64,000 bases of DNA from Paramesorhizobium endophyticum. Its GTDB lineage: Bacteria; Pseudomonadota; Alphaproteobacteria; Rhizobiales; Rhizobiaceae. Made by a program: the position numbers and the translations under genes. Position 1 is the first letter of the stretch; each line of letters opens with the position of its first letter. The DNA lies in NCBI RefSeq assembly GCF_014640615.1, contig NZ_BMHH01000014.1, positions 1 to 64,000 on the forward strand, given 5' to 3'. The notes under the pieces were generated by a model. It saw only the letters and a program-made list of their open reading frames with translations, searched no databases and had not been told where the DNA came from. Shown here piece after piece: positions 48,877 through 57,826 of the stretch.

Positions 48877-49753
48877 TTGGCACTAGGCCCACTTCATCGA
48901 AATAATCGAGGACAGCCGGACGCTGTTCTGTCCATCGGAACAGAAGTGGCACGTTCGGCTGCCGGTGGTCACGCGGCCTCAACTCCTGCTCGATCTGGCG
49001 GGGCCGCCTGATGTGGTGGCATCGGCGCGGTATCCCGAACGCACCAATTCCGGAAACAGCCGAACTGATAAATCGGAAGATGGCACGCAGGCGACTGTCA
49101 TTCCCTTCTCAACGAGGGCAAATGGCTCTCGCTGTTTTGTGAAAGGCAAATCGGCAAAGGCGCCGGCGTGGTTGTCAGAAACGGCGGTGCGGCAGGTTCG
49201 CTGCCAGGCTTCCGAAGGGGCCACTGAGCGAAACGACGGCCATGCTCGTTCGGCCGGAAGGCTACATCGCCGGCTTCACATGTGGCGCGGAGGAGATATA
49301 CGCAACGTCGACATTCCGCAGAGCTTGCGCATGCGCGATTCTTCCTAGGCAGGAGGATTAAGAATCACAGACGAATTTCATATCGACGATACTGATATGA
49401 CAGTAACGCTCGTCCAAGGTCCGTCCGATGACTTATTGAATCGATAGAATCGGTTAGCGGATTTGGCTTTGCAGGCGGATAGGTTGTGTCCCCTCGTTCC
49501 GCGACTCCGGAAAAACGCCGCGCTCGTATTTTCACTATGCGCACATGGACGATGAATTGTAGAGCTGATGGCGGGAAGTTGCCAACGCTACCCTTCGCCG
49601 GAATGCGCGAGCGCACGAAGTCCTTGAAGTCAGTTTCGGAAAATTCCTCGAGCAGACATCCACCAAAGCCAACAGTCAGCTGAATCAAGCGCCGTTCTGT
49701 AGGAAAAACATATCTGCTGGATGTAAAAACACAGATAAATATCTTGCTTCCAC
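48877..49753. other. 877-bp stretch without a supported gene
   Basis: Short open frames exist on both strands, but none has a good ribosome site, a recognisable motif or a plausible neighbour. One plus-strand frame near 49248-49278 reads MLVRPEGYIAGF, similar to the end of FAD aromatic hydroxylases, so it may be decayed DNA. This is too short to call. The stretch ends at tRNA-Pro. Confidence 0.45.
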
Positions 49754-49830
49754 TGGTCGGAGTGAGAGGATTCGAACCTCCGACCCCCTCGTCCCGAACG
49801 AGGTGCGCTACCAGGCTGCGCTACACTCCG
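49754..49830 (-). tRNA. tRNA-Pro(CGG)
   Basis: 77 nt with a full cloverleaf: acceptor CGGAGTG/CACTCCG, D arm GCGCAGCCTGGTAGCGC, anticodon stem-loop CTCGT-TCGGGA-CGAG with anticodon CGG, T arm GGAGGTTCGAATCCTC, and the CCA end encoded in the genome. It lies upstream of infA on the opposite strand. Confidence 0.95.
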
Positions 49831-50038
49831 TAACCAGTGAGGCGGCTTATAGCGCCGTGTTTTTTCCGCCGCAAGACGTTTTGTCAAAAAAACGCGCGCA
49901 ATAATAAGTGCGCAATCGCCGCATCGGAAGGTGATAATTTTATGTCCGTTGTTCACAAATGAACTTTAATCATATAGGTTCCGCGCAAATTCAGGCCGCC
50001 GACATGTGGCGGCAGGCGGAAAGAGAAACAGGAAACGT

Positions 50039-50257
50039 ATGGCGAAAGAAGAAGTCCTCGAATTTCCCGGTGTCGTGACGGAGCTGCTGCCCAACGCGAT
50101 GTTTCGGGTGAAGCTCGAAAACGAACATGAGATCATTGCCCACACCGCTGGCCGCATGCGCAAGAATCGCATTCGCGTTCTGGCCGGCGATAAGGTGCTT
50201 GTCGAGATGACGCCTTATGACCTGACCAAAGGGCGCATCACCTACCGCTTCAAATAA
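50039..50257 (+). CDS. infA: Translation initiation factor IF-1
   Basis: 72 residues, the standard bacterial length, starting at ATG 50039 after CAGGAAACGT. The S1/OB fold reads [20 protein letters not shown], then [40 protein letters not shown] and [11 protein letters not shown]. It binds the ribosomal A site during initiation. It is followed by maf and yacG, a gene order common in Rhizobiales. Confidence 0.97.
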   Translation: MAKEEVLEFPGVVTELLPNAMFRVKLENEHEIIAHTAGRMRKNRIRVLAGDKVLVEMTPYDLTKGRITYRFK

Positions 50258-50292
50258 TCCGTTTCGCCTGGCATTCGGCAAGGGACGCACCC

Positions 50293-50919
50293 ATGAGCGC
50301 TCAACAAAAGCTTGTTCTTGCCTCCGGGTCGCCGCGCCGGATCGAGCTTTTGGGGCAAGCGGGCATAGAGCCGGATTTTCTTTATCCGGCCGATATCGAT
50401 GAGACTCCGCTGCGTGCCGAGCACCCTCGCTCGCTGGCGCGCCGTTTGTCGCGCCTGAAGGCGGAGAAAGCCGTGGAAAATCTCCGGGGAGACGCTGGGC
50501 TGGCCGGGGCTTATATGCTTGCAGCCGACACTGTCGTCGGCGTTGGCCGGCGTATCCTGCCGAAGACCGAGTTGCAGGACGAGGCACGGGAGTGCCTGCG
50601 TCTGCTTTCCGGGCGCTCGCACAAGGTTTTCACCGGGGTTTGCCTCGTCACGCCGAAAGGCCGTGTCCGGCAGACGCTGGTTGAAAGCCGTGTGCGCTTC
50701 GAGCGGCTGACCCGCGAGCAGATCGACAGCTATCTTGCCTCGGGCGAATGGCGCGGCAAGGCGGGCGGCTATGCGATACAGGGCTTTGCAGGAAGCTTCG
50801 TCGTCAAACTCGTCGGCTCTTACACCAATGTCGTTGGTCTGCCTTTGCATGAGACGGTCGGCCTTTTGACCGGCGAGGGCTACAATGTTTATAACGCCTG
50901 GACGACGGGCAAGCACTGA
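50293..50919 (+). CDS. maf: Maf-family nucleotide pyrophosphatase
   Basis: 208 residues. The N-terminal motif [14 protein letters not shown], the AADTVVG segment and the [16 protein letters not shown] motif define the Maf fold, which hydrolyses modified or non-canonical nucleoside triphosphates in the cytoplasm. It starts 35 bp after infA and is followed by yacG. Confidence 0.95.
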   Translation: MSAQQKLVLASGSPRRIELLGQAGIEPDFLYPADIDETPLRAEHPRSLARRLSRLKAEKAVENLRGDAGLAGAYMLAADTVVGVGRRILPKTELQDEARECLRLLSGRSHKVFTGVCLVTPKGRVRQTLVESRVRFERLTREQIDSYLASGEWRGKAGGYAIQGFAGSFVVKLVGSYTNVVGLPLHETVGLLTGEGYNVYNAWTTGKH

Positions 50920-50926
50920 AGATTCC

Positions 50927-51154
50927 ATGAGCGGCAAGAAAGAAATATCGGCGGCGCCCGGCGCCAAGGTGACACCCCTGCGCCCAACGCGGCCTTGCCC
51001 CGAATGCGGCAAGCCTTCAAGCCGCGATTCCTATCCGTTTTGTTCGTCGCGCTGCCGCGATATCGATCTGAACCGCTGGCTTTCGGGTGCTTATGTCATC
51101 CCCGCGGTGGAAGCCGCCGAAGATAGCGACGATTCGGATAAGCGCGAGGAATAG
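50927..51154 (+). CDS. yacG: DNA gyrase inhibitor YacG
   Basis: 75 residues from ATG 50927. Zinc-binding cysteines CPECG and [14 protein letters not shown] are the hallmark; the acidic tail [11 protein letters not shown] is also typical. YacG binds GyrB and limits its activity. An upstream in-frame ATG at 50885 lies inside maf and is not used in my reading. The gene ends 5 bp from the convergent oxidoreductase gene. Confidence 0.94.
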   Translation: MSGKKEISAAPGAKVTPLRPTRPCPECGKPSSRDSYPFCSSRCRDIDLNRWLSGAYVIPAVEAAEDSDDSDKREE

Positions 51155-51159
51155 CGCCG

Positions 51160-52245
51160 TCACGCGGCTGGGGCAGCTTCTGGTACGGGAGAGCGGGAAA
51201 GCACGATGCCGATGGCGCGCAGTACGGCGACACTGTCGCTGATGGGCATTGCGGGCGATTGCGTTTCGCCCGAGCGCAACGCGTCCATGAGCGCTATTGC
51301 CGGGAATTGCAACCCGCTACCCTGAAAAGGATAATGCTCGATCTGGCGCCCCCAGAGACGGCTCAGGGATGAGGGGAGGCGGGAGAGAAATTTCGCCAAA
51401 GGCCTGTCCCCTTTGGCCGATGGCCCGATGAGGGACGATTTCATCGCCGAGGGCGAATAGAGCGTCAGCTGCTTGGCGCTTGGGAACGGCCCGTCGATCC
51501 GCAGCGCGCCGGCGGTGCCCTCGATAAAGAAGTGATTTGCGCCGTCTCGGTCGAACCCGCAGGAAAGTTCGGCGTCGGCATCCGCATAGTGCAGGTTGAT
51601 TTCAGTGCGTATGTCGACGCCGGTTTTGGCGCTGACCCAGCGGCCCGATACCTGGTCCGGTTCGCCAAGGAAATACATCGCCAGCGATATGGGATAGACG
51701 CCGAGGTCGAGTGCCGCGCCGCCGCCCAGCGCGCGCGAGAAGAAGCGGCTTTCCGGATCAAATTCGCGATAATGGGAAATATCTACGGTGATCTTGCGTA
51801 TCTCGCCAATGCTGCCTGCCTCGATATGCGCCTTTGCTGCCTGGACAGCGGGCAGAAATCGCGTCCACATCGCTTCCATGGCAAAGGTGTTTTGCCGCGC
51901 AGCCTCTCGCTCGATCACCTCCGCTTCCGGGGCGGAAGGCGCGAGCGGCTTCTCGGTGAGCACGGCTTTGCGGCTGCGCAAGGTGCGCAAGGTCTGCGCC
52001 AAATGCAGCGAATTCGGCGTGGCGATATAGATCGCCTTGATACGTGGGTCGGACAGGAAATTATCGATGTTGGAGTAGGCCTTCCGGGCGCCGGTCTCAG
52101 CGCAGAACTGCTCGGCTTTTTCAGGATCGCGCGACAGGACGGCATGTAACGCCGCGCCGGGTGCGAATACCAGATCGGAGGCAAAGCGCCGCGCGATCTC
52201 GCCCGTCCCAACAATTCCCCACCCGATTGTCTTCACCGCCGACAC
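51160..52245 (-). CDS. Gfo/Idh/MocA-family oxidoreductase
   Basis: 361 residues. Rossmann motif WGIVGTGEIARRFA near residues 9-22, the Lys of the family in LTEKPLAPS and the GGGAALDLGVYPISLAMYFLG active-site region that resembles dimeric dihydrodiol dehydrogenases and glucose-fructose-oxidoreductase relatives. It would oxidise or reduce a sugar-like substrate with NAD(P). It is alone on this strand, so context gives no substrate. Confidence 0.87.
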   Translation of the reverse strand: MSAVKTIGWGIVGTGEIARRFASDLVFAPGAALHAVLSRDPEKAEQFCAETGARKAYSNIDNFLSDPRIKAIYIATPNSLHLAQTLRTLRSRKAVLTEKPLAPSAPEAEVIEREAARQNTFAMEAMWTRFLPAVQAAKAHIEAGSIGEIRKITVDISHYREFDPESRFFSRALGGGAALDLGVYPISLAMYFLGEPDQVSGRWVSAKTGVDIRTEINLHYADADAELSCGFDRDGANHFFIEGTAGALRIDGPFPSAKQLTLYSPSAMKSSLIGPSAKGDRPLAKFLSRLPSSLSRLWGRQIEHYPFQGSGLQFPAIALMDALRSGETQSPAMPISDSVAVLRAIGIVLSRSPVPEAAPAA

Positions 52246-52498
52246 CCATCCTCTTCATGCCATAAGAGAATGGGAATGGAAATGCGGGGAAACTAGTGTG
52301 ATTCTAATAATTTGCGCCGCTTTTCCACTGGATTTCATGAAGCGCTTTCACAACGCCGGCTAAATTCGCAGCAACGAAAAAAATCATGAAAATTTTCTGG
52401 TTCGGGTGCTGGACAGTGCCGAATTTAGTGCTATAACCCACGCGCTTCCGGCGGATAGCCAACACCGTCACACTGCTTCGGCAGGTAAAGCAAGGGAT

Positions 52499-52574
52499 GC
52501 CTGGGTAGCTCAGTTGGTAGAGCAGCGGATTGAAAATCCGCGTGTCGGTGGTTCGATTCCGCCCCCAGGCACCA
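52499..52574 (+). tRNA. tRNA-Phe(GAA)
   Basis: 76 nt: acceptor GCCTGGG/CCCAGGC, D arm GCTCAGTTGGTAGAGC, anticodon stem-loop GCGGATTGAAAATCCGC with anticodon GAA, T arm CGGTGGTTCGATTCCGCC, and an encoded CCA end. Confidence 0.96.
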
Positions 52575-52667
52575 TTTTGTTTTTCAACAATATTTCGCGA
52601 AACCAAAACCCTCGGCGCGCATTCCTACAGTTCCACTGTTCGAATCGTTGCTGGACGAGGTGTTAAA

Positions 52668-53039
52668 TTGGAAAGAGCTTTCGGAAGAATTGCGAATACG
52701 GTTGCCACTCTCGCAGGTCAGCCGTTTACCTTTCTCCTGTGCGTATTAGTCGTCATTATCTGGGGCGTAAGCGGGCCACTCTTTCAGTTTTCCGACACGT
52801 GGCAGTTGATCATCAATACCGGAACGACCATTGTAACGTTCCTGATGGTGTTCCTGATCCAGAACACGCAAAATCGCGACGGTGCGGCAATTCAAGCAAA
52901 GCTCGATGAGCTTATTCGCGTCAGCGAGGGACATAACAGCTTTATAGGCATCGAGCATCTGCCCGCCTCGGAGGTGGAAGAATTCCGCCGCAAATGCGAG
53001 GAAGCGGCGAAAATCTTCCACGAGGCAAAGCTGAAATAG
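52668..53039 (+). CDS. Low-affinity iron permease-family membrane protein
   Basis: 123 residues starting at TTG 52668 with GAGG eight bases upstream. No ATG of the frame fits, because the frame runs back into tRNA-Phe. Two membrane segments (FTFLLCVLVVIIWGVSGPLF and LIINTGTTIVTFLMVFLIQNTQ), then NRDGAAIQAKLDELIR and a charged tail, the layout of the low-affinity iron permease family. Real iron transport by the bacterial members is unproven as far as I know. Confidence 0.83.
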   Translation: MERAFGRIANTVATLAGQPFTFLLCVLVVIIWGVSGPLFQFSDTWQLIINTGTTIVTFLMVFLIQNTQNRDGAAIQAKLDELIRVSEGHNSFIGIEHLPASEVEEFRRKCEEAAKIFHEAKLK

Positions 53040-53042
53040 CCG

Positions 53043-53234
53043 TTATTTTTTGTATTTGCGATGCGTAGGCTTATGTGCGGGCGTTTTTGCCGCCTGTTCC
53101 ACATTTTGCCCGGCGCTCTGTGTCGCGTTCACGGCATTGGCCGTGTCCTGTCCCACACCGCGAATGGTGTTGGCGCAGGCCGAAAGGGTCAGGAGGGTAA
53201 CGGCGAGGGTTGCAAGCGTCGTTGTGGTTTTCAT
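53043..53234 (-). CDS. Entericidin-like small lipoprotein
   Basis: 63 residues from ATG 53234; an ATG three codons upstream is possible. Signal plus lipobox LSAC (C20), then NTIRGVGQDTANAVNATQSA, the pattern of EcnA/EcnB entericidins: GxGxD followed by an amphipathic helix. The basic tail HKPTHRKYKK is longer than in E. coli members. Small envelope lipoprotein; in other bacteria linked to stress lysis. Convergent with the gene ending at 53039. Confidence 0.8.
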   Translation of the reverse strand: MKTTTTLATLAVTLLTLSACANTIRGVGQDTANAVNATQSAGQNVEQAAKTPAHKPTHRKYKK

Positions 53235-53396
53235 CGAATCCATCCCATTTTTTGAAATGTACGCGGGATCAACGTTGGCGCCGCTTGAAATGTTCCCGAT
53301 CCGGAATCGCGAGCCTGTACCGCGTCGCGATAAGGCATTGGGAACGAAGGGCCTTTTCCGTGCGTTTCGATCACGAAACCCATTACGGAGAGTGCT

Positions 53397-53804
53397 ATGA
53401 CGGCCGGAAAATCCATATGGCGAAGCTACAGTTACGCGTGGATAACGCTTGGCTTCTTTATCATTACGATTGTGGGGCATTGGCTCTTTGGCTGGTTCGC
53501 TTTCGTGAACGAGCAGCATAGCCGTGGCGAGGCAGCCACGTTCGGCCTGTTTTTCGTCGAGATGATGCGCGATACGCTGGAGAACTGGCAGTCAGAGTTT
53601 CTCCAACTCCTCTGGCAGGTCGGCGGCCTGGCCTTCCTGCTCTTTCTGGGGTCACCCCAGTCGAAGGAGGGCAATGACCGGCTGGAAGCGAAGGTGGATG
53701 AAATGCTTCGACAGCTTGATCCCAAACGCGGCGAAGCGATCATACGCGAAATCGACAACCGTTATTCGGGAAGGCATACGGATAAGCCGCATGCGCACCG
53801 GTGA
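53397..53804 (+). CDS. Small membrane protein of unknown function (DUF6766-like)
   Basis: 135 residues, from an ATG overlapping a weak ribosome site. Two membrane segments (WITLGFFIITIVGHWLFGWFAFV and FLQLLWQVGGLAFLLFLG) separated by NEQHSRGEAATFGLFFVEMMRDTLENWQSE, then a charged cytoplasmic tail with KEGNDRLEAKVDEMLRQLD. I recognise the pattern from widespread proteobacterial hypothetical proteins but know no function. Confidence 0.78.
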   Translation: MTAGKSIWRSYSYAWITLGFFIITIVGHWLFGWFAFVNEQHSRGEAATFGLFFVEMMRDTLENWQSEFLQLLWQVGGLAFLLFLGSPQSKEGNDRLEAKVDEMLRQLDPKRGEAIIREIDNRYSGRHTDKPHAHR

Positions 53805-53807
53805 GGA

Positions 53808-54530
53808 TCATATTTCGCCGTCCAACTCCGGATAATGGCGGAAGAGGCCGGTTTCGTTGAAGGCCAGCCGCCTGTCGGAAGCGAGATAGCGCTTGATGTT
53901 CGGCCGCTCCTCTACCGCATCATGAATCGCGGCAAGGGCGGGATATTTGGCGGCATAATTTTTCATGGCGCGGGGAAAGGCATAGCGCAGACCTTCGATC
54001 ACCTGGAAAAGGGATAGATCCACATAGCTCAGCCGGTTGCCGATGATGTGCTTGCTGCCATGGGGGTTCTGCTGCGCCACGCGCTCGAAATAGCCCAGGA
54101 ATTTGGGCAGACGCTCTTTCAGGAAGGAAGCTGAATAGGCTTTGGCCGCGTCCTTCTGATCTTCGTAATAAAGCGACACCGCGATCGGATGATGGGTGTT
54201 GTGAATCTCCGCGAGGAAATCGGTGATGGTCAGTTGCAGCCCATGCGCAAAATAGCGCAATTTCGCATCCTCAGGGGAGAGGCCAAGCTTCGGTCCGAGA
54301 TATTGAAGAATGTTCGCCACCTGCGAGACGATCACGTCACCATCCCTCAGAAAAGGCGGGGCGAAGGGTATGTATGGCTCATCCCGGCTTTCCATGATCT
54401 CCATCATCGCCGCGGTGCCTCCCGGCTCACGCGCGATGTCGACATAGCTGGCGTCGGCCTCTTCCAAAGCCAGCCGGATGAATTCGCCCCGGCCTTGCAA
54501 GCCGTCCCAATAGTAAAGCCGGTATGTCAT
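53808..54530 (-). CDS. Glutathione S-transferase-family protein
   Basis: Start at ATG 54530 (MTYRLYYWDGLQGRGEF) with GGAGGCTCC upstream; 240 residues. The N-terminal thioredoxin-like domain matches sigma/alpha-class GSTs (YYWDGLQGRGEFIRLALEEADASY, then VSQVANILQYLG). The all-helical C-terminal domain includes the N-cap region GNRLSYVDLSLFQVIEGLRYAFP. A glutathione-dependent detoxification or isomerase role is expected; substrate unknown. Confidence 0.88.
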   Translation of the reverse strand: MTYRLYYWDGLQGRGEFIRLALEEADASYVDIAREPGGTAAMMEIMESRDEPYIPFAPPFLRDGDVIVSQVANILQYLGPKLGLSPEDAKLRYFAHGLQLTITDFLAEIHNTHHPIAVSLYYEDQKDAAKAYSASFLKERLPKFLGYFERVAQQNPHGSKHIIGNRLSYVDLSLFQVIEGLRYAFPRAMKNYAAKYPALAAIHDAVEERPNIKRYLASDRRLAFNETGLFRHYPELDGEI

Positions 54531-54551
54531 GTGGAGCCTCCGTAAGCCAGG

Positions 54552-54596
54552 GTCTCGACCAGGATTCACGCTGCGGGAAGATATCCTGGTCGAGAC
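54552..54596 (-). terminator. Hairpin between the RES toxin gene and the GST gene
   Basis: GTCTCGACCAGGAT / ATCCTGGTCGAGAC: a 14-bp perfect stem with a 17-nt loop, 18 bases past the RES stop. It probably ends the toxin-antitoxin transcript before the GST gene on the same strand. No strong T run. Confidence 0.65.
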
Positions 54597-54614
54597 GATT
54601 ACAATATTTGGCGC

Positions 54615-55118
54615 TTAAGACCGCTTTGCAAGTCGTGCCTCATCGTCGATGAGTGTAAGGCGTGCGGGGGCCGAACCGCCCCATTCCCATAGCACCAGAT
54701 TCATATCCGTTTCATTCGTGCCTGGGGCGAAACTCCGCACCAGCAATGCGCGGTAGCCTTTGGCAATCAACTGCCGGGCAAAAATTTGCGTCCTTGCTTC
54801 TCCGATTGCCTTCATCTGATCGCGCCACGTGCTGTCGGCAAGGCTTGCGGCGTCCATCCCCTCCGACCGGAGTGCCGTATCGTCACGGCTATCGAAAATG
54901 CCGTCGATTTCAGCCTCATAACAAACGAGGGTGGTGGGTTGGAGAGCTCCCACCTGGTTCGCTTCCCTGAGTGCGGTCAGGATCGATAGCGAGGTGTAGA
55001 GCGCCGGGGTTCCTTTCGGGTTGAAGCGGCCCCCATAGAGCGCTGCACCGCGTCCGGAAAGTGGCGCATGGGCATAAACCGGATTCAGCGCGCGAAAGAG
55101 CTGACCGCGATAGAGCAT
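54615..55118 (-). CDS. RES-domain toxin
   Basis: 167 residues. RES family: LFRALNPVYAHAPLSGRGAALYGGRFNPKG at the start, YTSLSILTALREAN, and the region with VCYEAEIDG; the conserved Arg, Glu and Ser that name the family are in these blocks. RES toxins degrade or modify NAD+. The gene starts 3 bp after the antitoxin stop, the usual coupling in Xre-RES pairs. Confidence 0.9.
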   Translation of the reverse strand: MLYRGQLFRALNPVYAHAPLSGRGAALYGGRFNPKGTPALYTSLSILTALREANQVGALQPTTLVCYEAEIDGIFDSRDDTALRSEGMDAASLADSTWRDQMKAIGEARTQIFARQLIAKGYRALLVRSFAPGTNETDMNLVLWEWGGSAPARLTLIDDEARLAKRS

Positions 55119-55121
55119 ATG

Positions 55122-55472
55122 TCAGGCGTAAACGCCGGCATCGACGGCATCAATATAGTCGAGCACCTCGCTTGCGCGTCCGCTGAGCACCAGTTGCATG
55201 GCTGTCTGGCCAGAGAAGCCGGAGAGCGGCTCCGACCGGTACCAGGCATAAGCAATCAGAGCGGAACCAAAACGCGGCTCTACCTTGTTGAGGATTTCCA
55301 CCATCTCGCGCAACCGCCGCTGCGTCTTGTCGGAGTAAAGACGGTCTTTCCGCTGGACCGCATCGCGCCCCAGACCGGCGGTCCGCGCCACTTCTTCGCT
55401 CGTGGTACGCAGCGTTTCGGCTATCTTGCGTGGAGCAAAGAAACCGTGGTCTGCATATTGGGCAAGCGCCAT
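55122..55472 (-). CDS. Xre/MbcA/ParS-type antitoxin
   Basis: 116 residues. An N-terminal helix-turn-helix-like part (FFAPRKIAETLRTTSEEVARTAGL) and a C-terminal DUF2384 domain ([63 protein letters not shown]). It neutralises the RES toxin and usually represses its own promoter. An inverted repeat is found 37 bp upstream. Confidence 0.9.
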   Translation of the reverse strand: MALAQYADHGFFAPRKIAETLRTTSEEVARTAGLGRDAVQRKDRLYSDKTQRRLREMVEILNKVEPRFGSALIAYAWYRSEPLSGFSGQTAMQLVLSGRASEVLDYIDAVDAGVYA

Positions 55473-55508
55473 ACCAACTTTTCCTCAATCAACCATCACA
55501 AATCTTGA

Positions 55509-55532
55509 CGCAATATAGCGTCTATTATTGCG
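55509..55532. promoter_or_regulatory. Candidate autoregulatory operator of the Xre-RES pair
   Basis: CGCAATA, ten bases, TATTGCG, with a second nested repeat GACGC/GCGTC between 55507 and 55522. It lies in the AT-rich promoter gap upstream of the antitoxin gene, where these systems repress themselves. Confidence 0.55.
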
Positions 55533-55553
55533 GTGATCAAGGGCCGCAGACAC

Positions 55554-56639
55554 CTACCGCAGAGCCTTCCCCTCCTTGTTGAAGAGATGCAGCTTGGCCG
55601 GGTCGGCGGTCAGGCGCACCTTGTCGCCGCGCTTGACAGGCTGGGTGCCGGGAAGCTTGACAATCAGCGGCTCGCTGCCATGGTCCACGTCGGCATAAAG
55701 AAGCGTGACTTCGCCCAGCGCCTCGATGATCGCGATCTTGCCTTCGATGATGAATGCCTCGTCGTTGGTGATCGTCAAGTCTTCGGGCCGTACGCCGAAA
55801 TGGACGTTCGCGCCTTTCTCGGACTCAGGCGTGGCTATATCGAGCGTGACGGTTACGTCTTGCGGCAGCGAGACGGTGGTCTTCGCGCCGGTGGTGACGA
55901 TTGTCGCGGGGACGATGTTCATCGCGGGAGAGCCGATGAACTGGGCGACGAACAGATTGGCAGGCCGCTCGTAGAGCTCGAGCGGCGGGCCCGCCTGCTC
56001 GATGCGACCGCTCGAGAGGACGACGATGCGGTCGGCGAGCGTCATCGCCTCCACCTGATCATGCGTCACATAGATCATGGTGGTGTCCGGCATCGACTCG
56101 CTCAATTTGGCGATCTCGATGCGCGTGGCGGCGCGCAGCGCGGCGTCGAGGTTCGACAAGGGCTCGTCGAACAGGAACACTTTCGGGTCGCGGCAGATGG
56201 CCCGGCCGATGGCGACGCGCTGGCGCTGGCCGCCTGACAGCGCTTTGGGCAGGCGGTCGAGATATTCCGTCAATTGCAGGATCTCCGCCGCCGACCGCAC
56301 GCGCCGGTCGATCTCCTCCTTCGATTCCTTCGCGATACGCATGCCGAAGGCCATGTTGTCGTAGACGGTCATATGCGGATAAAGCGCATAGGACTGAAAC
56401 ACCATGGCGATGCCGCGCTTCGACGGCGGGACGTCGTTGACGACTTCGCCGCCGATCTCCAATGTGCCGCCCGAAATATCTTCAAGCCCGGCGATCATTC
56501 GCAAAAGAGTCGACTTGCCGCATCCGGACGGGCCGACGAAGACGACGAATTCGCCTTGCTTGATTTCAAGGTCGATCCCGTGGATCACCTTGTGCGTGCC
56601 ATAGAGCTTTTCGATATTCTTCAGCTTTACCGTTGTCAT
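55554..56639 (-). CDS. aglK: Alpha-glucoside importer ATPase AglK
   Basis: 361 residues, MalK/UgpC type. Walker [10 protein letters not shown] at 36-44, [13 protein letters not shown], signature [15 protein letters not shown], Walker [28 protein letters not shown], and a TOBE region ending LHLFNKEGKALR. Length and neighbours match AglK of Sinorhizobium/Agrobacterium. It follows aglG by 37 bp, with no alpha-glucosidase gene (aglA) between them. Confidence 0.87.
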   Translation of the reverse strand: MTTVKLKNIEKLYGTHKVIHGIDLEIKQGEFVVFVGPSGCGKSTLLRMIAGLEDISGGTLEIGGEVVNDVPPSKRGIAMVFQSYALYPHMTVYDNMAFGMRIAKESKEEIDRRVRSAAEILQLTEYLDRLPKALSGGQRQRVAIGRAICRDPKVFLFDEPLSNLDAALRAATRIEIAKLSESMPDTTMIYVTHDQVEAMTLADRIVVLSSGRIEQAGPPLELYERPANLFVAQFIGSPAMNIVPATIVTTGAKTTVSLPQDVTVTLDIATPESEKGANVHFGVRPEDLTITNDEAFIIEGKIAIIEALGEVTLLYADVDHGSEPLIVKLPGTQPVKRGDKVRLTADPAKLHLFNKEGKALR

Positions 56640-56676
56640 ACGCCGTTCCCTTGGCTGTTTTTGCCGCTCGTTTGAG

Positions 56677-57825
56677 TCATCCGCCCTTCACCGACCCGGC
56701 CAGAAGGCCGCGAACCAGAAAACGCTGGAGCGTGAAGAAGACAATCAGCGGTACGATGATCGTGATGAAGGCTGCGGCGGTGAGGATTTCCCAATTGCTG
56801 CCGCGCGATCCCAGTAGATTGACGAGACGCCCGGTCAGTACCAGCTGGTCGTTGCCCGAGCCCAGGAAGACGAGGGCGACGAGCAGGTCGTTCCAGGTCC
56901 ACAGAAACTGGAAAATCGCGAAGGAGGCGAGCGCCGGGAAGGAGAGGGGCAGCACGATCTTGACGAAGATCTCGAAATCGCTGGCGCCGTCCACCCGCGC
57001 CGATTCAATCACTTCCCGCGGCAAGCCCGCCATGTAGTTCCGCAACAGATAGATGGCGAGCGGGAGGCCGAAGCCCGTATGCGCAAGCCAGATGCCGAGA
57101 TAGCCTTTTGGCGAGAGGCCAAGCGCGGCGCCGACATCGTTGTATAACCGCAGGAGCGGAATGAGCGACATCTGCAGGGGGACGACGAGCAGCCCCACCA
57201 CCAGCGCAATGAAGAGCGCGCGTCCGGGGAATTTCATCCACGCCAGCGCATAGGCTGCGAACGCAGCGATGAGAATGGGAATCACGGTGGAGGGGATCGC
57301 GACTGTCAGCGAGTTGAGGAACGAGCGGCCAAGCCCTTCGGCGGAAAGCACCTCGCGATAATTGTCGAGCGTGAAATGCGGCGGGACCGAGCGGGTGTAA
57401 AAGATGCGCTCGCCACGGCTTCCTTCCATGCGTTGCGGGGAGGAAATGGTGAAGTCGCCGTTCTTCGCCACGGTCAGGGAGGCCCCATCGTCGAGCGGCG
57501 CGGTCTCGCCGGCTTTGAACTCATCGGGCGATTGCACCGTGTCGCCAAAGGCAGCCACGGTGCCTGTGCCTCCGTCGAAGACGTTGCCGCGAATGACGTA
57601 GCGGCCATTTTCCGCCATTTGTGTTTCCGGAGACGGCGCGCGGTAGACGGCGTTTTCCTGCGACGGACTCAGCGCCGTCCACCAGCCGGAAACCGCGATC
57701 TGCTGCTTGTCGCGGATCGAGGAGATCAGGAGCCCCGCCGTTGGCAGCGTCCATAAAAGGACGATGGCCAGAACCGCGAGATGAACGGCGATGGTGAGCG
57801 GCGAGCGTCGGCTGGATGTGATCAT
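56677..57825 (-). CDS. aglG: Alpha-glucoside importer permease AglG
   Basis: 382 residues, about 100 more than a usual MalG-type permease. The extra part is a periplasmic insertion at roughly residues 45-150 (SGWWTALSPSQENAVYRAPSPETQMAENGRYVIRGNVFDGG...). This long form is characteristic of AglG. Coupling motif ESARVDGASDFEIFVKIVLPL; ending QRFLVRGLLAGSVKG. Its start is 1 bp from the aglF stop. Confidence 0.87.
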   Translation of the reverse strand: MITSSRRSPLTIAVHLAVLAIVLLWTLPTAGLLISSIRDKQQIAVSGWWTALSPSQENAVYRAPSPETQMAENGRYVIRGNVFDGGTGTVAAFGDTVQSPDEFKAGETAPLDDGASLTVAKNGDFTISSPQRMEGSRGERIFYTRSVPPHFTLDNYREVLSAEGLGRSFLNSLTVAIPSTVIPILIAAFAAYALAWMKFPGRALFIALVVGLLVVPLQMSLIPLLRLYNDVGAALGLSPKGYLGIWLAHTGFGLPLAIYLLRNYMAGLPREVIESARVDGASDFEIFVKIVLPLSFPALASFAIFQFLWTWNDLLVALVFLGSGNDQLVLTGRLVNLLGSRGSNWEILTAAAFITIIVPLIVFFTLQRFLVRGLLAGSVKGG

Positions 57826-57826
57826 G

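Noticed and set aside
48965-49348. Open frames of about 80-130 codons on both strands before tRNA-Pro
   Set aside because: No ribosome site, odd composition, no family resemblance; at most decayed remnants.
49365-49688. A 107-codon minus-strand frame beside tRNA-Pro
   Set aside because: No convincing start signal or motif; only the length speaks for it.
49754-49830. tRNA-Pro as an integration site for the catabolic region to its left
   Set aside because: No integrase gene and no second copy of the tRNA 3' end seen in the window.
52304-52606. A minus-strand 100-codon frame over tRNA-Phe
   Set aside because: It runs through the tRNA gene and is a typical false call at tRNA loci.
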